From Chloroflexota bacterium (GTDB taxonomy: Bacteria; Chloroflexota; Ktedonobacteria; Ktedonobacterales; Ktedonobacteraceae), in contig CADDYT010000029.1 of the NCBI GenBank assembly GCA_902810755.1, positions 1 through 53,478 of the forward strand: a DNA stretch of 53,478 bases, in the 5' to 3' direction. Both the position numbers and the translations under genes were made by a program. The notes beneath the pieces were generated by a model that was not told the origin of the DNA, ran no database searches, and was given only the letters and a program-made list of their open reading frames with translations. Position 1 is the stretch's first letter. Every line of letters begins with the position of its first letter. Below are positions 34,351-43,881 of the stretch, piece by piece.

Positions 34351-34449
34351 CCCGCGCTGCCCGCTCCCCAGGCTACGTCGGCAGGCCACGTCGGTCGGCC
34401 ACCCACAAGAGGTGGCCGACCGACGTGGCCTGGAGCCGGGCAGCGCGGG
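34351..34449 (-). terminator. Nested long hairpin after gatA
   Basis: An inner stem with perfect 22-bp arms (34382-34403 and 34411-34432, 7-base loop) contains the core CCACCCACAAGAGGTGG, and an outer stem pairs 34351-34363 with 34437-34449. It follows the gatA stop. Confidence 0.7.
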
Positions 34450-34469
34450 TAGTTTGTCCGGGCGATGTC

Positions 34470-35927
34470 TTAGAGGTTGGGCCAGCGTTTGTTGTAGCCG
34501 GTGACACGCTCGAAGGCATCGGCGACGCGCAGGATGGTGCCTTCGCCGAAGTAGTTGCCCAGGATTTGCAGGCCGACGGGCAGGCCCTGGCTGAAGCCGC
34601 CGGGGATGGAGATGCCGCTGATGCCCGCCAGGTTGGCCGGAATGGTGAACACGTCCATCAGGTACATCTCATAGGGGTTGGAGATCTCACCCAGCTTGAA
34701 GGCCACGACCGGCGAGGTCGGGCTGACCAGCACATCGACCTCTTCAAAGGCGCGCTCGAAATCTTGCGAGATGAGCGCGCGCACTTTCTGCGCCTGCTTG
34801 TAGTAGGCGTCATAGTAGCCGGAGGAGAGCGCGTAGGTGCCGAGCATGATGCGGCGTTTCACCTCCGGCCCGAAGCCGTACTGGCGCGTCTTTTCCATCG
34901 CCTCCCACATGTTGTCCGTCTCGCGATACGAATAGCCGTATTTCACGCCGTCGTAGCGGGCGAGGTTGGCGCTGGCCTCCGCCGGGGCGATGATGTAGTA
35001 AGCGGCGACCCCATATTTCGTGTGGGGCAGCGAAACATCGACGATTTCCGCGCCCAGTTCGCGCAACTTCTCGATATCCGCACGCACGGAAGCTACGACG
35101 CCCGGCTGTGTTCCCTCGACCCAGTATTCCTGTGGGATACCGATACGCATGCCCTTGATCTCGCCGGTCAGATATTCCAGGTAGTTAGGAACGGGAACCG
35201 GAGAGCTGGTCGAATCATGCACATCGTGTCCGGCGATGGCCTGCAAAATGAGCGCGGCGTCGCGGGCGCTGCGGGCGAAAGGGCCGATTTGATCGAGCGA
35301 GGAGGCGAAGGCGACAAGGCCAAAGCGCGAGACGCGGCCATACGTCGGCTTCAGCCCGACCGTGTTGGTGAGCGAGGCCGGTTGGCGAATCGAGCCGCCG
35401 GTATCGCTGCCCAGCGCGCCCATCGCCATGCCTGCCGCCACCGCTGCCGCCGAGCCGCCACTGCTGCCACCGGGGGCGCGACTCAGATCCCAGGGATTGT
35501 GCGTAGGGAAAAAGGCCGAGTGTTCGGTGGAAGAACCCATCGCGAACTCGTCCATGTTGGTCTTGCCAACCATTACCGCCCCGGAACGTTCCAGACAATC
35601 CATCACCGTCGCGTTATAGGGCGGTCTGAAGTTTTCCAGCATACGCGAACTGCACGTCGTGGTGATACCCTTTGTAGCAATCACATCTTTGATGGCAAGC
35701 GGAATGCCTGTCAGCGCCGTCACGCCCTCGCCGCGCTCGAAACGCCGGTCGGCCTCCGCTGCCTGGCGCAGGGCCACATCATCGGTAACCAACGTAAATG
35801 CCTTCACTTTGTCTTCTATGGCCCGAATGCGTTCCAGGTGGGCCTTCGTCAATTCAACGGCGGAGATTTTGCGCTCGCGCAGCAGCTCTCCGGCTTCAGC
35901 AATACTCAGTTCATATAATTCCGTCAT
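34470..35927 (-). CDS. gatA: Glu-tRNA(Gln)/Asp-tRNA(Asn) amidotransferase subunit A
   Basis: A 485-residue amidase-signature protein that releases ammonia from glutamine for tRNA-dependent amidation. The Ser-cisSer-Lys triad is present: Lys in [10 protein letters not shown], the Gly/Ser-rich [16 protein letters not shown], and the nucleophile region [12 protein letters not shown]. Full length. AGGGAG lies before the ATG. It follows gatC by 6 bases. gatB is not in this window. Confidence 0.95.
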   Translation of the reverse strand: MTELYELSIAEAGELLRERKISAVELTKAHLERIRAIEDKVKAFTLVTDDVALRQAAEADRRFERGEGVTALTGIPLAIKDVIATKGITTTCSSRMLENFRPPYNATVMDCLERSGAVMVGKTNMDEFAMGSSTEHSAFFPTHNPWDLSRAPGGSSGGSAAAVAAGMAMGALGSDTGGSIRQPASLTNTVGLKPTYGRVSRFGLVAFASSLDQIGPFARSARDAALILQAIAGHDVHDSTSSPVPVPNYLEYLTGEIKGMRIGIPQEYWVEGTQPGVVASVRADIEKLRELGAEIVDVSLPHTKYGVAAYYIIAPAEASANLARYDGVKYGYSYRETDNMWEAMEKTRQYGFGPEVKRRIMLGTYALSSGYYDAYYKQAQKVRALISQDFERAFEEVDVLVSPTSPVVAFKLGEISNPYEMYLMDVFTIPANLAGISGISIPGGFSQGLPVGLQILGNYFGEGTILRVADAFERVTGYNKRWPNL

Positions 35928-35933
35928 GTTCTC

Positions 35934-36224
35934 TTATTCTCCCTCCAGCACGGCGTTGACTTTAAGCGCGTTATCTTCTTTATCAGGCGCATTTGCCAGC
36001 AGTTCTTCCGGCGGATAGGATGGCTGCGGTATATCTCCGCGCATGATGCTGTTCAGGCGCGAGGCGTGGGCGGTGGGTGAAACGCCGCTCACGTCGGCCT
36101 CGCGGAGAATGGCGATATTTTCCAGAATAACGGAAAGCTGCTGCCCAAAGATATCGAGTTCTTCCTCGGTCATGCCCAGACGGGCCAGTTTTGCCACATT
36201 TCGCACCGTTTCGCGATCAATCAT
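35934..36224 (-). CDS. gatC: Amidotransferase subunit C
   Basis: A 96-residue GatC that stabilises the GatAB complex. The pattern is MIDRETVRNVAKLARLGMTEEEL, then LENIAILREADVSGVSPTAHA and a C-terminal NALKVNAVLEGE. The start is at 36224, as expected for the family; a longer frame exists upstream but is not homologous. Directly upstream of gatA. Confidence 0.9.
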   Translation of the reverse strand: MIDRETVRNVAKLARLGMTEEELDIFGQQLSVILENIAILREADVSGVSPTAHASRLNSIMRGDIPQPSYPPEELLANAPDKEDNALKVNAVLEGE

Positions 36225-36274
36225 TGTCTTTGTCCTCTTCTCCTGTAGTATGATATACGCGATAGATATATTCT

Positions 36275-36547
36275 TCACCAACGAATATGGAATCCGCTGA
36301 GATACTCGGTCGGTTCTCTCCACACGGTCTGCACGTCGCGTACATATGCGCCCGATGGCCCCTGCCAGAGCAGCGTGACAAGGCGTTCAAGGGCAGGACG
36401 CGGCCCCTGCGCTACTACCTCCACGCTGCCATCGCTCTCGTTGCGCACATAGCCGCGCAGCCCAAGCTGGACGGCCCGCTGGATCACGAAGTAGCGGAAG
36501 CCGACTCCCTGCACGCGCCCCCGCACCTGCGCATGGAGTTCCTCCAT
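36275..36547 (-). CDS. acyP: Acylphosphatase
   Basis: A 90-residue enzyme that hydrolyses acyl phosphates. RGRVQGVGFRYFV carries the phosphate-binding loop and the catalytic Arg; the catalytic Asn is in GYVRNESDGSVEVVAQG. The start at 36547 (MEELHAQVRG) gives the family's normal length; an in-frame ATG 15 codons earlier would add an unrelated tail. It lies 50 bases upstream of gatC and may share its transcript. Confidence 0.88.
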   Translation of the reverse strand: MEELHAQVRGRVQGVGFRYFVIQRAVQLGLRGYVRNESDGSVEVVAQGPRPALERLVTLLWQGPSGAYVRDVQTVWREPTEYLSGFHIRW

Positions 36548-36746
36548 TGTGTCTCGTTGCCCCTGTTCGTTTTCGCGCTGCTTCCCATTCATGCCACCAA
36601 TAATAGCATAATCCAGTCTCTCTCACCAGTACCTGGGAAGGAAATTGAGAGATAGGCAATTATGCTCTTGTTTTTGCTCTCGGTATCCTGTATAGTAGTC
36701 GAGGTTTCATCCCTTTAATGTGTCTTTTGAGAAAGGAGTATGTCGT

Positions 36747-37115
36747 ATGTCCAGCCAACCACCGTCCGGGCAGCCGCCCTATTATGGTCAGCAACCGCCT
36801 CCCTCCCAGCCGCAATACAGGCAGCCGAACCAGTATCCGCCGCAGGCACAATATGGCTATGGACAGCAATATCCGCCGCAGTATGCGCAACCGGTAGCGC
36901 AGGGAATGGAGCAGAAAGATTGGCTAACAACGTTACTGCTGTGTATTTTCCTGGGTGGATTTGGCATTCACCGTTTCTATACAGGCCACACCACTATCGG
37001 CATTATTCAACTGTTGACCCTGGGTGGTTGTGGCGTCTGGGCGCTCATTGACCTGATTACCATTGCCACAGGCAGCTTTACCGATAGTATGGGGCGGCCC
37101 CTCATCAAGAGGTAA
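36747..37115 (+). CDS. TM2-domain protein with Pro/Gln/Tyr-rich N terminus
   Basis: A 122-residue membrane protein. Residues 1-55 are low-complexity Pro/Gln/Tyr/Gly repeats; the rest is a TM2 domain with two helices and the [23 protein letters not shown] signature. Role unknown; such proteins often sit with DUF2752 proteins, as here. The ATG at 36747 has AAAGGAG upstream; an overlapping frame starting at 36740 is an artefact. Confidence 0.82.
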   Translation: MSSQPPSGQPPYYGQQPPPSQPQYRQPNQYPPQAQYGYGQQYPPQYAQPVAQGMEQKDWLTTLLLCIFLGGFGIHRFYTGHTTIGIIQLLTLGGCGVWALIDLITIATGSFTDSMGRPLIKR

Positions 37116-37117
37116 GT

Positions 37118-37432
37118 ATGCGGAGCGAGATGCTCAAATCATCAGGGAAGCTGGCCGTGTACTTTCTGCTTCCCCTTGTTTTCTTCCTGATACCTCCCTC
37201 CTGGCTGGAGTCGCGGCGCTCAATTTGCCTGATACGCGCAGTATCGGGCAAAAGATGCCCTGGCTGTGGGATGACCAGAGCGGTTTCATGCATTGTTCAC
37301 GGCAACTTCAGGCAGGCAGTCAGGCATAACCCGCTTGTCTTGCTTGTTTTCCCCTTACTCTGCTACACCTGGTTGCAAGCCGTCACGCATGAATACCGGC
37401 GGCGCGCGCTGCTCTCCTGGCTAGCGCGCTGA
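37118..37432 (+). CDS. DUF2752 membrane protein
   Basis: A 104-residue membrane protein of the DUF2752 family. The conserved CPGCGMTRAV motif sits between two hydrophobic segments, and a Leu-rich helix follows. It begins two bases after the TM2 gene's stop. This TM2/DUF2752 pairing is common, and its function is not established. Confidence 0.8.
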   Translation: MRSEMLKSSGKLAVYFLLPLVFFLIPPSWLESRRSICLIRAVSGKRCPGCGMTRAVSCIVHGNFRQAVRHNPLVLLVFPLLCYTWLQAVTHEYRRRALLSWLAR

Positions 37433-37696
37433 TGTCAGGGGGAAGCAATTTGTCGTCGCCAATCCTCTGACCTGTTTTCTTCCGTTGCATTTTCAGCGTC
37501 ATTTCAGCAATGTCTTGTATAGTAGCATAGACGTGCAACAAATGCGATTTTGATGACGTAGTATAAGATATATTGCCGGAATCTCTATTTGTTGCTGTTC
37601 CTCCCGGGCTTTTTGCAGCCCTACGTGGTACACTATGGGCAGCAGAAAGCATGGTGCGTCGAGGAGCATGACGTTATAGCGAGCGGGGAGAAAAGT

Positions 37697-38668
37697 ATGC
37701 AGTCAGCACAGGATTTAGCCAGTGCGGTACAACGAGTTATTGCGAATGTCGAAAAAGTGATTGTTGGCAAGGCAGAGCCTGTCGCCTTTAGCCTGATCGC
37801 CGTGATCTGCCGGGGCCATGTCTTGATTGAGGATGTGCCGGGCGTCGGGAAAACCGTTCTGACCAAGGCGATTGCGCGTTCGATTGGCTGTTCTTTCAAA
37901 CGTATCCAGTTTACTCCCGACCTGTTGCCCAGCGATGTCACAGGAGTGTCTATCTACAATCAGAAGACAGGAAATTTTGAGTTTCGACCGGGGCCGATCA
38001 TGGCGCAGATCGTGCTGGCCGATGAAGTCAACCGCGCCACGCCCAAGACACAATCAGCCCTGCTGGAGGCGATGGAAGAGGGCCAGGTGACGGTCGATGG
38101 TATGACCTATCGTTTACCGGATCCATTCATGGTCATGGCGACGCAGAACCCCATTGAATACGAAGGTACCTTCCCTCTGCCGGAGGCGCAGCTTGACCGC
38201 TTTATGATGAACATTAGCCTCGGCTATCCACAGGCTGCCGATGAGGTGAATATTCTCAATAGCCAGCAGCATCATCACCCGCTTGAGGATCTGGCGCAGA
38301 TTATGACGGCGGAGGAACTGGTGCGCATCCAGCAGCAGATCCGCACCATCCATGTTGATCCGTCGATTCGCGAGTATATTGTCGCCATTGCCAACGCGAC
38401 GCGCAACCATAGTAACATCTATCTGGGGGCCAGCCCGCGCGGCTCGCTGGCCCTGTTCCGCGCTTCACAGGCGCTGGCAGCTATACGCGGACGCGGCTAC
38501 GTCATTCCCGACGATGTCAAGCTGCTGGCGAGGCCGACGCTGGCACACCGTATCATTGTCTCGCCGGCCGCCCGTGTGCGCGGCGTTACCTCGCTGGCCA
38601 TTCTGGAGGAGATTTTGCAGAGCGTTCCCGTACCCGGCGCGTGGGTAGGTGGCGGAAAGGGGCGCTAG
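37697..38668 (+). CDS. MoxR-family AAA+ ATPase
   Basis: About 323 residues. Walker A is in [12 protein letters not shown] (49-53 for GVGKT), Walker B in [24 protein letters not shown], then sensor 1 in [24 protein letters not shown] and a C-terminal lid. MoxR proteins act as chaperones, often for a DUF58 and a transglutaminase partner, as encoded next. The start at 37697 has a GGGGAG ribosome site six bases upstream. Confidence 0.9.
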   Translation: MQSAQDLASAVQRVIANVEKVIVGKAEPVAFSLIAVICRGHVLIEDVPGVGKTVLTKAIARSIGCSFKRIQFTPDLLPSDVTGVSIYNQKTGNFEFRPGPIMAQIVLADEVNRATPKTQSALLEAMEEGQVTVDGMTYRLPDPFMVMATQNPIEYEGTFPLPEAQLDRFMMNISLGYPQAADEVNILNSQQHHHPLEDLAQIMTAEELVRIQQQIRTIHVDPSIREYIVAIANATRNHSNIYLGASPRGSLALFRASQALAAIRGRGYVIPDDVKLLARPTLAHRIIVSPAARVRGVTSLAILEEILQSVPVPGAWVGGGKGR

Positions 38669-38671
38669 GCA

Positions 38672-39883
38672 ATGCGGCCCTGGCAGGCTATCCTACTCAT
38701 CATCGTCCTGCTTTTCTTTGCTATCAGCAGCGGCTGGCATGTGCTGTATTATCTGACCTATGCCTTGCTCACGTTGTTCATTCTCTCCTGGCTGTGGGCG
38801 CGCTACAGCCTGCGCAAGCTCGTGTTTCGCCGCGCGGCAACGGGTGATCGCGTGCAGGTGGGAGAATATTTCGATGAACGCCTGAACCTGGATAATGTGA
38901 GCGTCATGCCCAAGCTATGGGTACAGATTGCCGACGGCTCGACGCTTCCCGGACATCGCGCGGGCTACGTCGCCAGCATGGGGGGGCGCAAGCGCGCGAT
39001 CTGGCGGGCGCGTACCATGTGCCGCCAGCGCGGGCGCTTCCAGCTCGGCCCCGTCACGGCGACCAGCGGCGATCCCTTCGGCCTCTTTCGCCGTCGCATC
39101 TTCCTGACGCCGGCGCGCGAACTGCTGGTGCTGCCGCAGGTGCTACACATCACCGACTTCACGCTCTTTTCCGGCGGTTTGCCCGGTGGTGGCCGAAGCG
39201 CCCGTCGAGCCCTGCACACAACAACCAATGCCACCACCATTCGCGACTATGTGAACGGCGATGCGTTAAGTCGTATTCACTGGCGTTCCAGCGCACATTA
39301 TAATAAATTAATGGTGAAGGAATTTGATCTGGACCCGGCGGTGGACGCCTGGATTTTCCTGGACCTCAACGAAGCAGTTCAGGCAGGCGAGGGCGAGCAT
39401 TCGACCGAGGAATATGGCGTGACGATTGCCGCCACCATTGCCAACTACCTGCTGCGTCAGGACCTCTCGCTGGGTATGATCGTCAACGCGCACCAGCGCG
39501 AATTCCTTTCGCTTGATCGTGGAGATCGGCAGATTGAGCGCGTCCTTGAATTGCTGGCTGTGGTTCGTGCCGGGCCTGGCCCTGATCTCAAAGAGGCGCT
39601 CGCCCTGGATGCCATGCATTTTGGACGCAATAGCGTCGCCATCGTGATTACGCCTTCAACCTCGCGTGACTGGCACGAGGGGGTGCGCCATTTACAGCGG
39701 CGCGGCGTGAAGGTCGCAGTCATCGGATTGGATGCCGCATCTTTTGAACAGAGACCTGCTGATGAGGACACGCTGGTATTGCTGGAAGGTGCCGGTGTAC
39801 CTGTACTGCGTATTAAAAATGGAGAGCCACTCGCGCAAGCCCTGGAGAGTGGCCCTGCTGCCCGTTATGCTCAGCGGAGGTGA
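38672..39883 (+). CDS. DUF58 protein
   Basis: A 403-residue protein with two N-terminal membrane helices (about 5-45), a beta-rich middle, and the DUF58 signature RDYVNGDALSRIHWRSSAHYNKLMVKEFD. The C-terminal half looks like a von Willebrand factor A-type fold. Such proteins partner MoxR ATPases. It starts 4 bases after moxR and ends at the start of the transglutaminase gene. Confidence 0.87.
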   Translation: MRPWQAILLIIVLLFFAISSGWHVLYYLTYALLTLFILSWLWARYSLRKLVFRRAATGDRVQVGEYFDERLNLDNVSVMPKLWVQIADGSTLPGHRAGYVASMGGRKRAIWRARTMCRQRGRFQLGPVTATSGDPFGLFRRRIFLTPARELLVLPQVLHITDFTLFSGGLPGGGRSARRALHTTTNATTIRDYVNGDALSRIHWRSSAHYNKLMVKEFDLDPAVDAWIFLDLNEAVQAGEGEHSTEEYGVTIAATIANYLLRQDLSLGMIVNAHQREFLSLDRGDRQIERVLELLAVVRAGPGPDLKEALALDAMHFGRNSVAIVITPSTSRDWHEGVRHLQRRGVKVAVIGLDAASFEQRPADEDTLVLLEGAGVPVLRIKNGEPLAQALESGPAARYAQRR

Positions 39884-39888
39884 GGGCG

Positions 39889-42342
39889 ATGCAAGAAGCT
39901 GCCATTAATAAGCTATCCAGGCTTATCTCTGATCCACGCCCTGGAGATGGGAAGCCGCGTCGGCCAACGCTGCACCTGCAAATAAGCCTGGAAGAGGGCT
40001 GGTTTTCCCTCTTCTTACTGGCTACAGTTGTCTACAGCACTATCTGGAGCGTGCAGGCTGCTGGCTGGGTCGATCATCTCAACATTCTCACGCTGACAAC
40101 GGCGCTGGGCCTGATCGCCGGTCTCATTGCCTCCAAGCAGAGCCGTCTGCCCTCTCTGGTGGTTCACCTGATTGCCGTTGTGCTTGGCCTCTTGATCGCC
40201 TACTGGCAGACGGCGGGCGCGTTTTATAATGGCAGCGTAACTGCTTTGTTCCAGGGTATCCATAACTGGCTTGCCACTGCCCTTGCCGGTGGCTCGGTCG
40301 AAAATGATTCGATTTTCCTCCTGTTTATTACCTCTCTCGGCTTCATTCTTGCCTATACCAGCGCCTGGCTTGTCTACCGCCTGCGCAGCCCCTGGCTTGC
40401 CATTGTGGCGAATGCGGTGGTACTGCTCATCAACCTGAGCAATATTGCCCCCGGCTATACCCTCTTCCTGATTGTCTTTTTGATGGCAGCGTTGCTCCTT
40501 TTGCTGCGTTTCAACCTGCGCGAATCGGTGCTGCGCTGGCGGCGGCAGGGGCTGCGCTATTCCGACGACCTCAGCTGGGATGTGATGCAGGCCGGGACGC
40601 TCATTTCCATCGGCATCTTGATCTTTGCCTGGCTCCTGCCCTGGGGCTATATCAATGATGCAGCAGCGCAGGTCTGGAATACCAGCTCCAATCCCTGGGT
40701 CCAGCTTGAAACTACCTGGGATCGCATTATTTCGGTCAACGCCAGCTACAATCCCTCCAATCACGGCAACTTCCGCGATACGCTGGTACTGGGCGGCAAT
40801 CCAAACTTGAACCATGATATTGTCTTCAGGGTGCAGAGCGATGATCCTTCGCAATATATCGAGTCGCTCAGTTACACTACCTACGATGGTCACGGCTGGT
40901 CGATTGGCTCGACGGTCAGTACCGCACTGGCGGCTAACGCGACAATGATCAGCGAGACACAGGTTTCGCACCCGATCAGACAGGTGATTACGGTCGTGAA
41001 TTCACCGGGAGAGCAGTATCCCTATCTTTTTGGTTCGCCCCAGATCGCCTCGGTGAGCGTACCGGCAACGCTCATAAGCACAAAGAGCAGCGATACAACG
41101 GTGGCGTGGCTCTTGAAAGGCGGGGCGCTGGCGCCGGGCCAGAAATATGTCGTCTATTCGTATGTTTCAACCGCCGACGTGAATAGCCTGCGCACGGTGC
41201 CGCTACCCGCCAACGCGCCGACATTTCCCTCGAATTATGACGGGCAATATCCCCTGACTTACTACGATCCGGGTATTGTCAGTACCTATACGCAACTGCC
41301 CACAGGGCTTGACCCCAATATCCTGGCGCTGGCGAAGAGCATCACCGCGCACGCGCCAACGATGTACGATAAGGCGGTGGCGCTGGAAGATTACTTCCGC
41401 AGTCATTTCACCTATGATTTGAACGTTCAGGTACCCCCAGGGCAGGAGCCGGTCTCCTGGTTCCTCTTCCGCAGCGGCAACAGAGGCTACTGTAATTACT
41501 TTGCAACCGCAATGGTCGTCATGGCGCGCGAACTGGGCATGCCTGCTCGTGTGGTGGTGGGCTATACCAATGGCACGTTTGACAGCGCCTCCCACGAAGA
41601 TGTGCTGCGCGGTACTGACGCGCACGCCTGGCCGCAAATCTACTTCGCGGGTTACGGCTGGATCAGCTTTGAGCCATCGTCCACGTTCTCTACCTTTACC
41701 CGCCCATTGCCCGGTCAGTATTCGTCAGGCTCCCTGCCTCCGACTTCTGTGGGCAACCTGGGGCCGAAGGGTTCGGCCACTGGCAAAGGCTTCTCCAAGC
41801 TGCCGCAGGAAACAGGTTCCGAAGGTACAGTTAATGTCACAACGCAGAGCCAGGTGGAGTGGCGGCAGCAGGTGGGTATGGTCTTCGGCGGCCTGGTAGT
41901 GTTGTTGCTCTTCGCCTGCATCCTCTTCGGCCTCTGGTGGCAGCGCCTCTTCCGCCACCTGGCGCCGGTGAGGCAGGTTTATGGGCGCATTCTGTTAATG
42001 GCAAGCTGGGCCGGTATAGAACTGAGCCGATCACAGACGCCCTACGAGTCGATGCGCATGCTGGCGCAGGCTTCACCCGGTGAGGCGCTCATCCTGGAAC
42101 GCCTGGGGGATATCTATGTGCGCGAACTGTGGGCAGACCCGCAGAGCGCCGAACATCCTCGACGCAGCGGTGAGGCAAAGGAACTGCCCTCCCTGTGGAA
42201 GAGCTTACAGCCGCGCCTCTTCCTGTACGTTCTCAAGCATCCGTACTTCCTGCGCCTCCTTCCCGCTCGCGCAGCGCGCTTTGTACGCAGGCAGTGGAAA
42301 CGCAACCGCGCTCGCCGGATACTGGATGAGCAAGAGTTCTAG
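39889..42342 (+). CDS. Membrane transglutaminase-like protein (TgpA type)
   Basis: About 817 residues. The N-terminal third has six to eight membrane helices (DUF3488-like), then an extracytoplasmic transglutaminase domain with catalytic Cys535 (GNRGYCNYFATAMV) and His579 (DAHAWPQIYF), then a final helix and a basic cytoplasmic tail. The start at 39889 has GGAGG eight bases upstream; a GTG at 39880 overlaps the previous stop. The trio with MoxR and DUF58 is a conserved arrangement, role not settled. Confidence 0.85.
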   Translation: MQEAAINKLSRLISDPRPGDGKPRRPTLHLQISLEEGWFSLFLLATVVYSTIWSVQAAGWVDHLNILTLTTALGLIAGLIASKQSRLPSLVVHLIAVVLGLLIAYWQTAGAFYNGSVTALFQGIHNWLATALAGGSVENDSIFLLFITSLGFILAYTSAWLVYRLRSPWLAIVANAVVLLINLSNIAPGYTLFLIVFLMAALLLLLRFNLRESVLRWRRQGLRYSDDLSWDVMQAGTLISIGILIFAWLLPWGYINDAAAQVWNTSSNPWVQLETTWDRIISVNASYNPSNHGNFRDTLVLGGNPNLNHDIVFRVQSDDPSQYIESLSYTTYDGHGWSIGSTVSTALAANATMISETQVSHPIRQVITVVNSPGEQYPYLFGSPQIASVSVPATLISTKSSDTTVAWLLKGGALAPGQKYVVYSYVSTADVNSLRTVPLPANAPTFPSNYDGQYPLTYYDPGIVSTYTQLPTGLDPNILALAKSITAHAPTMYDKAVALEDYFRSHFTYDLNVQVPPGQEPVSWFLFRSGNRGYCNYFATAMVVMARELGMPARVVVGYTNGTFDSASHEDVLRGTDAHAWPQIYFAGYGWISFEPSSTFSTFTRPLPGQYSSGSLPPTSVGNLGPKGSATGKGFSKLPQETGSEGTVNVTTQSQVEWRQQVGMVFGGLVVLLLFACILFGLWWQRLFRHLAPVRQVYGRILLMASWAGIELSRSQTPYESMRMLAQASPGEALILERLGDIYVRELWADPQSAEHPRRSGEAKELPSLWKSLQPRLFLYVLKHPYFLRLLPARAARFVRRQWKRNRARRILDEQEF

Positions 42343-42413
42343 CCGCCGGGCGAGCAGCCCGGCTGGCTTCCAGTCGTATCGGGTGGGAGGAACGTCTCTT
42401 ATCCCATCCCAAC

Positions 42414-42442
42414 TTGACCGGATAAAAAAACTTCAGTACACT
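42414..42442 (+). promoter_or_regulatory. Promoter of the gene at 42519
   Basis: -35 TTGACC (42414-42419), a 17-base spacer, and -10 TACACT (42437-42442), about 70 bases before the start codon. Confidence 0.6.
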
Positions 42443-42518
42443 GTGTCATGCGCCTGGTTCTCTCACCAGCCAGGCCAGTTTTCATCTACATTATTAAGAA
42501 AGAGGGGTGTAAACATAC

Positions 42519-42890
42519 ATGGTACGTAACCCGGCTCGCGAAAATAATGAGACACATGCACTCGCGCAGACGACGCACACCCAGGCTGTCGAAATTCCTG
42601 GGGCTGCCCCCATCCGTCTGCAGAAACTTGATCTGGCTCGTCACGCTGTGACTGCTCCTGATGGCAGGCAGTACGTGGTGGCAACCTTCGATGATACCCG
42701 CGCCGGCAACGGCTATGTCACTGCCGTCTACCCGCAGCAGAGCGGCTACCTCACGCTCGTCCGCCTCGTTGTCTGTGAATATAGCAGCGAGACCAGGCAG
42801 GCAGCCGCACAGCGCCACCTCGAACTGGCAACGGCCATCCAGCAGGGCCGCCTGGACGATTACCGGAACAGAGTCGTCTATCACGCTTAG
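42519..42890 (+). CDS. Unknown protein, 123 residues
   Basis: A soluble protein with a Thr/Gln-rich N-terminal tail (about 1-30) and a small beta-rich core (DLARHAVTAPDGRQYVVATFDDTRAGNGYVTAVY), ending in a helix (RQAAAQRHLELATAIQQGRLDDYRNRVVYHA). No family recognised. A good promoter lies about 70 bases upstream; the ribosome site is weak. Confidence 0.5.
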   Translation: MVRNPARENNETHALAQTTHTQAVEIPGAAPIRLQKLDLARHAVTAPDGRQYVVATFDDTRAGNGYVTAVYPQQSGYLTLVRLVVCEYSSETRQAAAQRHLELATAIQQGRLDDYRNRVVYHA

Positions 42891-43009
42891 TGTTTCAATC
42901 CTGAACGGGAGATCGGTAAAGGGTCTGGCTCTTGCCGCTTCCCTATAGTGGCAGTTTGGTATCAAACCGGAAAAAGAACAAAGGCAAAAGTACTGAACTG
43001 GCATGCTAT

Positions 43010-43067
43010 AAGAACGATCGTCGCCCTGTCATACCGAGTGGAGCGAAACAGGGCGACGATCGTTCTT
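43010..43067. terminator. Perfect 20-bp hairpin
   Basis: Arms 43010-43029 and 43048-43067, perfectly complementary, loop 18 bases. It lies 120 bases after the stop of the gene at 42519. Confidence 0.6.
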
Positions 43068-43156
43068 ATTTCAGTGGAAGAGTACATTACCCTGAGCATA
43101 GCCAGCAATGAGGCAAGATGTCAGGCTCGATGTATAGAGAAAACGGCATATTGTTG

Positions 43157-43219
43157 AAAACTCTCTCGAACCTGCCATGCTGAGCGGCAGCAAAGCTCGA
43201 CAGGCTTGAGAGAGTTTTT
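43157..43219 (+). terminator. Hairpin with T-run
   Basis: Arms about 43157-43174 and 43201-43219, followed by seven Ts; a diverged palindromic-repeat core (TGCTGAGCGGCAGCAAAGC) fills the loop. This is the most classic intrinsic terminator of the window. Confidence 0.6.
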
Positions 43220-43307
43220 TTCATGGCTTTCTGCGGCGGCCCTTTACAGAGCAAAGTATTTCGTGTACCATATAGTTAGATTGTCAAAGTAATCAGGGAG
43301 GATGAAT

Positions 43308-43799
43308 ATGGCTCAGGAACCGTCAGAGAGCAGGGCGCGGCTGGCCGAGGCGTTGCTGAAAATCGTTCCCAGGTTGCTGCGCCGCCTTAACGCGGATATG
43401 TCGCCGGAAAGTGAGGCTGGCGGGACGGAATGCGCGCAGGGATGGCGCAACGTGGCGGAATTGCGCGCCACGCCTGGCCAGCTCTCGCTGCTCGAAATTC
43501 TGGTCGAGCATGGACGCTGCACTATGCAGGAACTGGCCGAACACCTGGCCGTGACGCCTCCCACAGCAACAGCGATGGTCAAACGGTTGCTGGCGCAGGG
43601 ATACGTAGAGCGCGCCCACGACGAGGCAGACTGGCGCACGGTCTGGGTCAAACCCACCGAGACGGGACGGCAGGCCGTGACCGTTTTCCTGCGCGCGCGT
43701 CTGGCCTCGCTGGAAAGTCGGCTGGAACACCTGAGCGATGAGGAACGCGCCAGTATCATCGCGGCCCTGCCCGCGCTGCGCCACCTGATCGAGGTGTAG
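43308..43799 (+). CDS. MarR-family transcriptional regulator
   Basis: A 163-residue regulator with the MarR winged-helix pattern: TPGQLSLLEILVEHGRCTMQELAEHLAVTPPTATAMVKRLLAQGYVERAHDEADWRTVWVKPTETGRQ. The start at 43308 is seven bases from AGGGAGG; an ATG two codons earlier is too close. It is followed by the DHA2 exporter gene after 82 bases on the same strand, the usual partner for this regulator type, so it probably controls the exporter. Confidence 0.9.
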   Translation: MAQEPSESRARLAEALLKIVPRLLRRLNADMSPESEAGGTECAQGWRNVAELRATPGQLSLLEILVEHGRCTMQELAEHLAVTPPTATAMVKRLLAQGYVERAHDEADWRTVWVKPTETGRQAVTVFLRARLASLESRLEHLSDEERASIIAALPALRHLIEV

Positions 43800-43881
43800 G
43801 TTTATCTTCTTCATTGTAGTGCGTCTTATTGAGTTTTCTTTGCTTACATCATAAAAATATATTTTCCGGGGAAGGAAGCGT

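Noticed and set aside
34425..35918. A 497-residue open frame on the plus strand
   Set aside because: An exact antisense shadow of gatA, produced by its GC-rich codon use.
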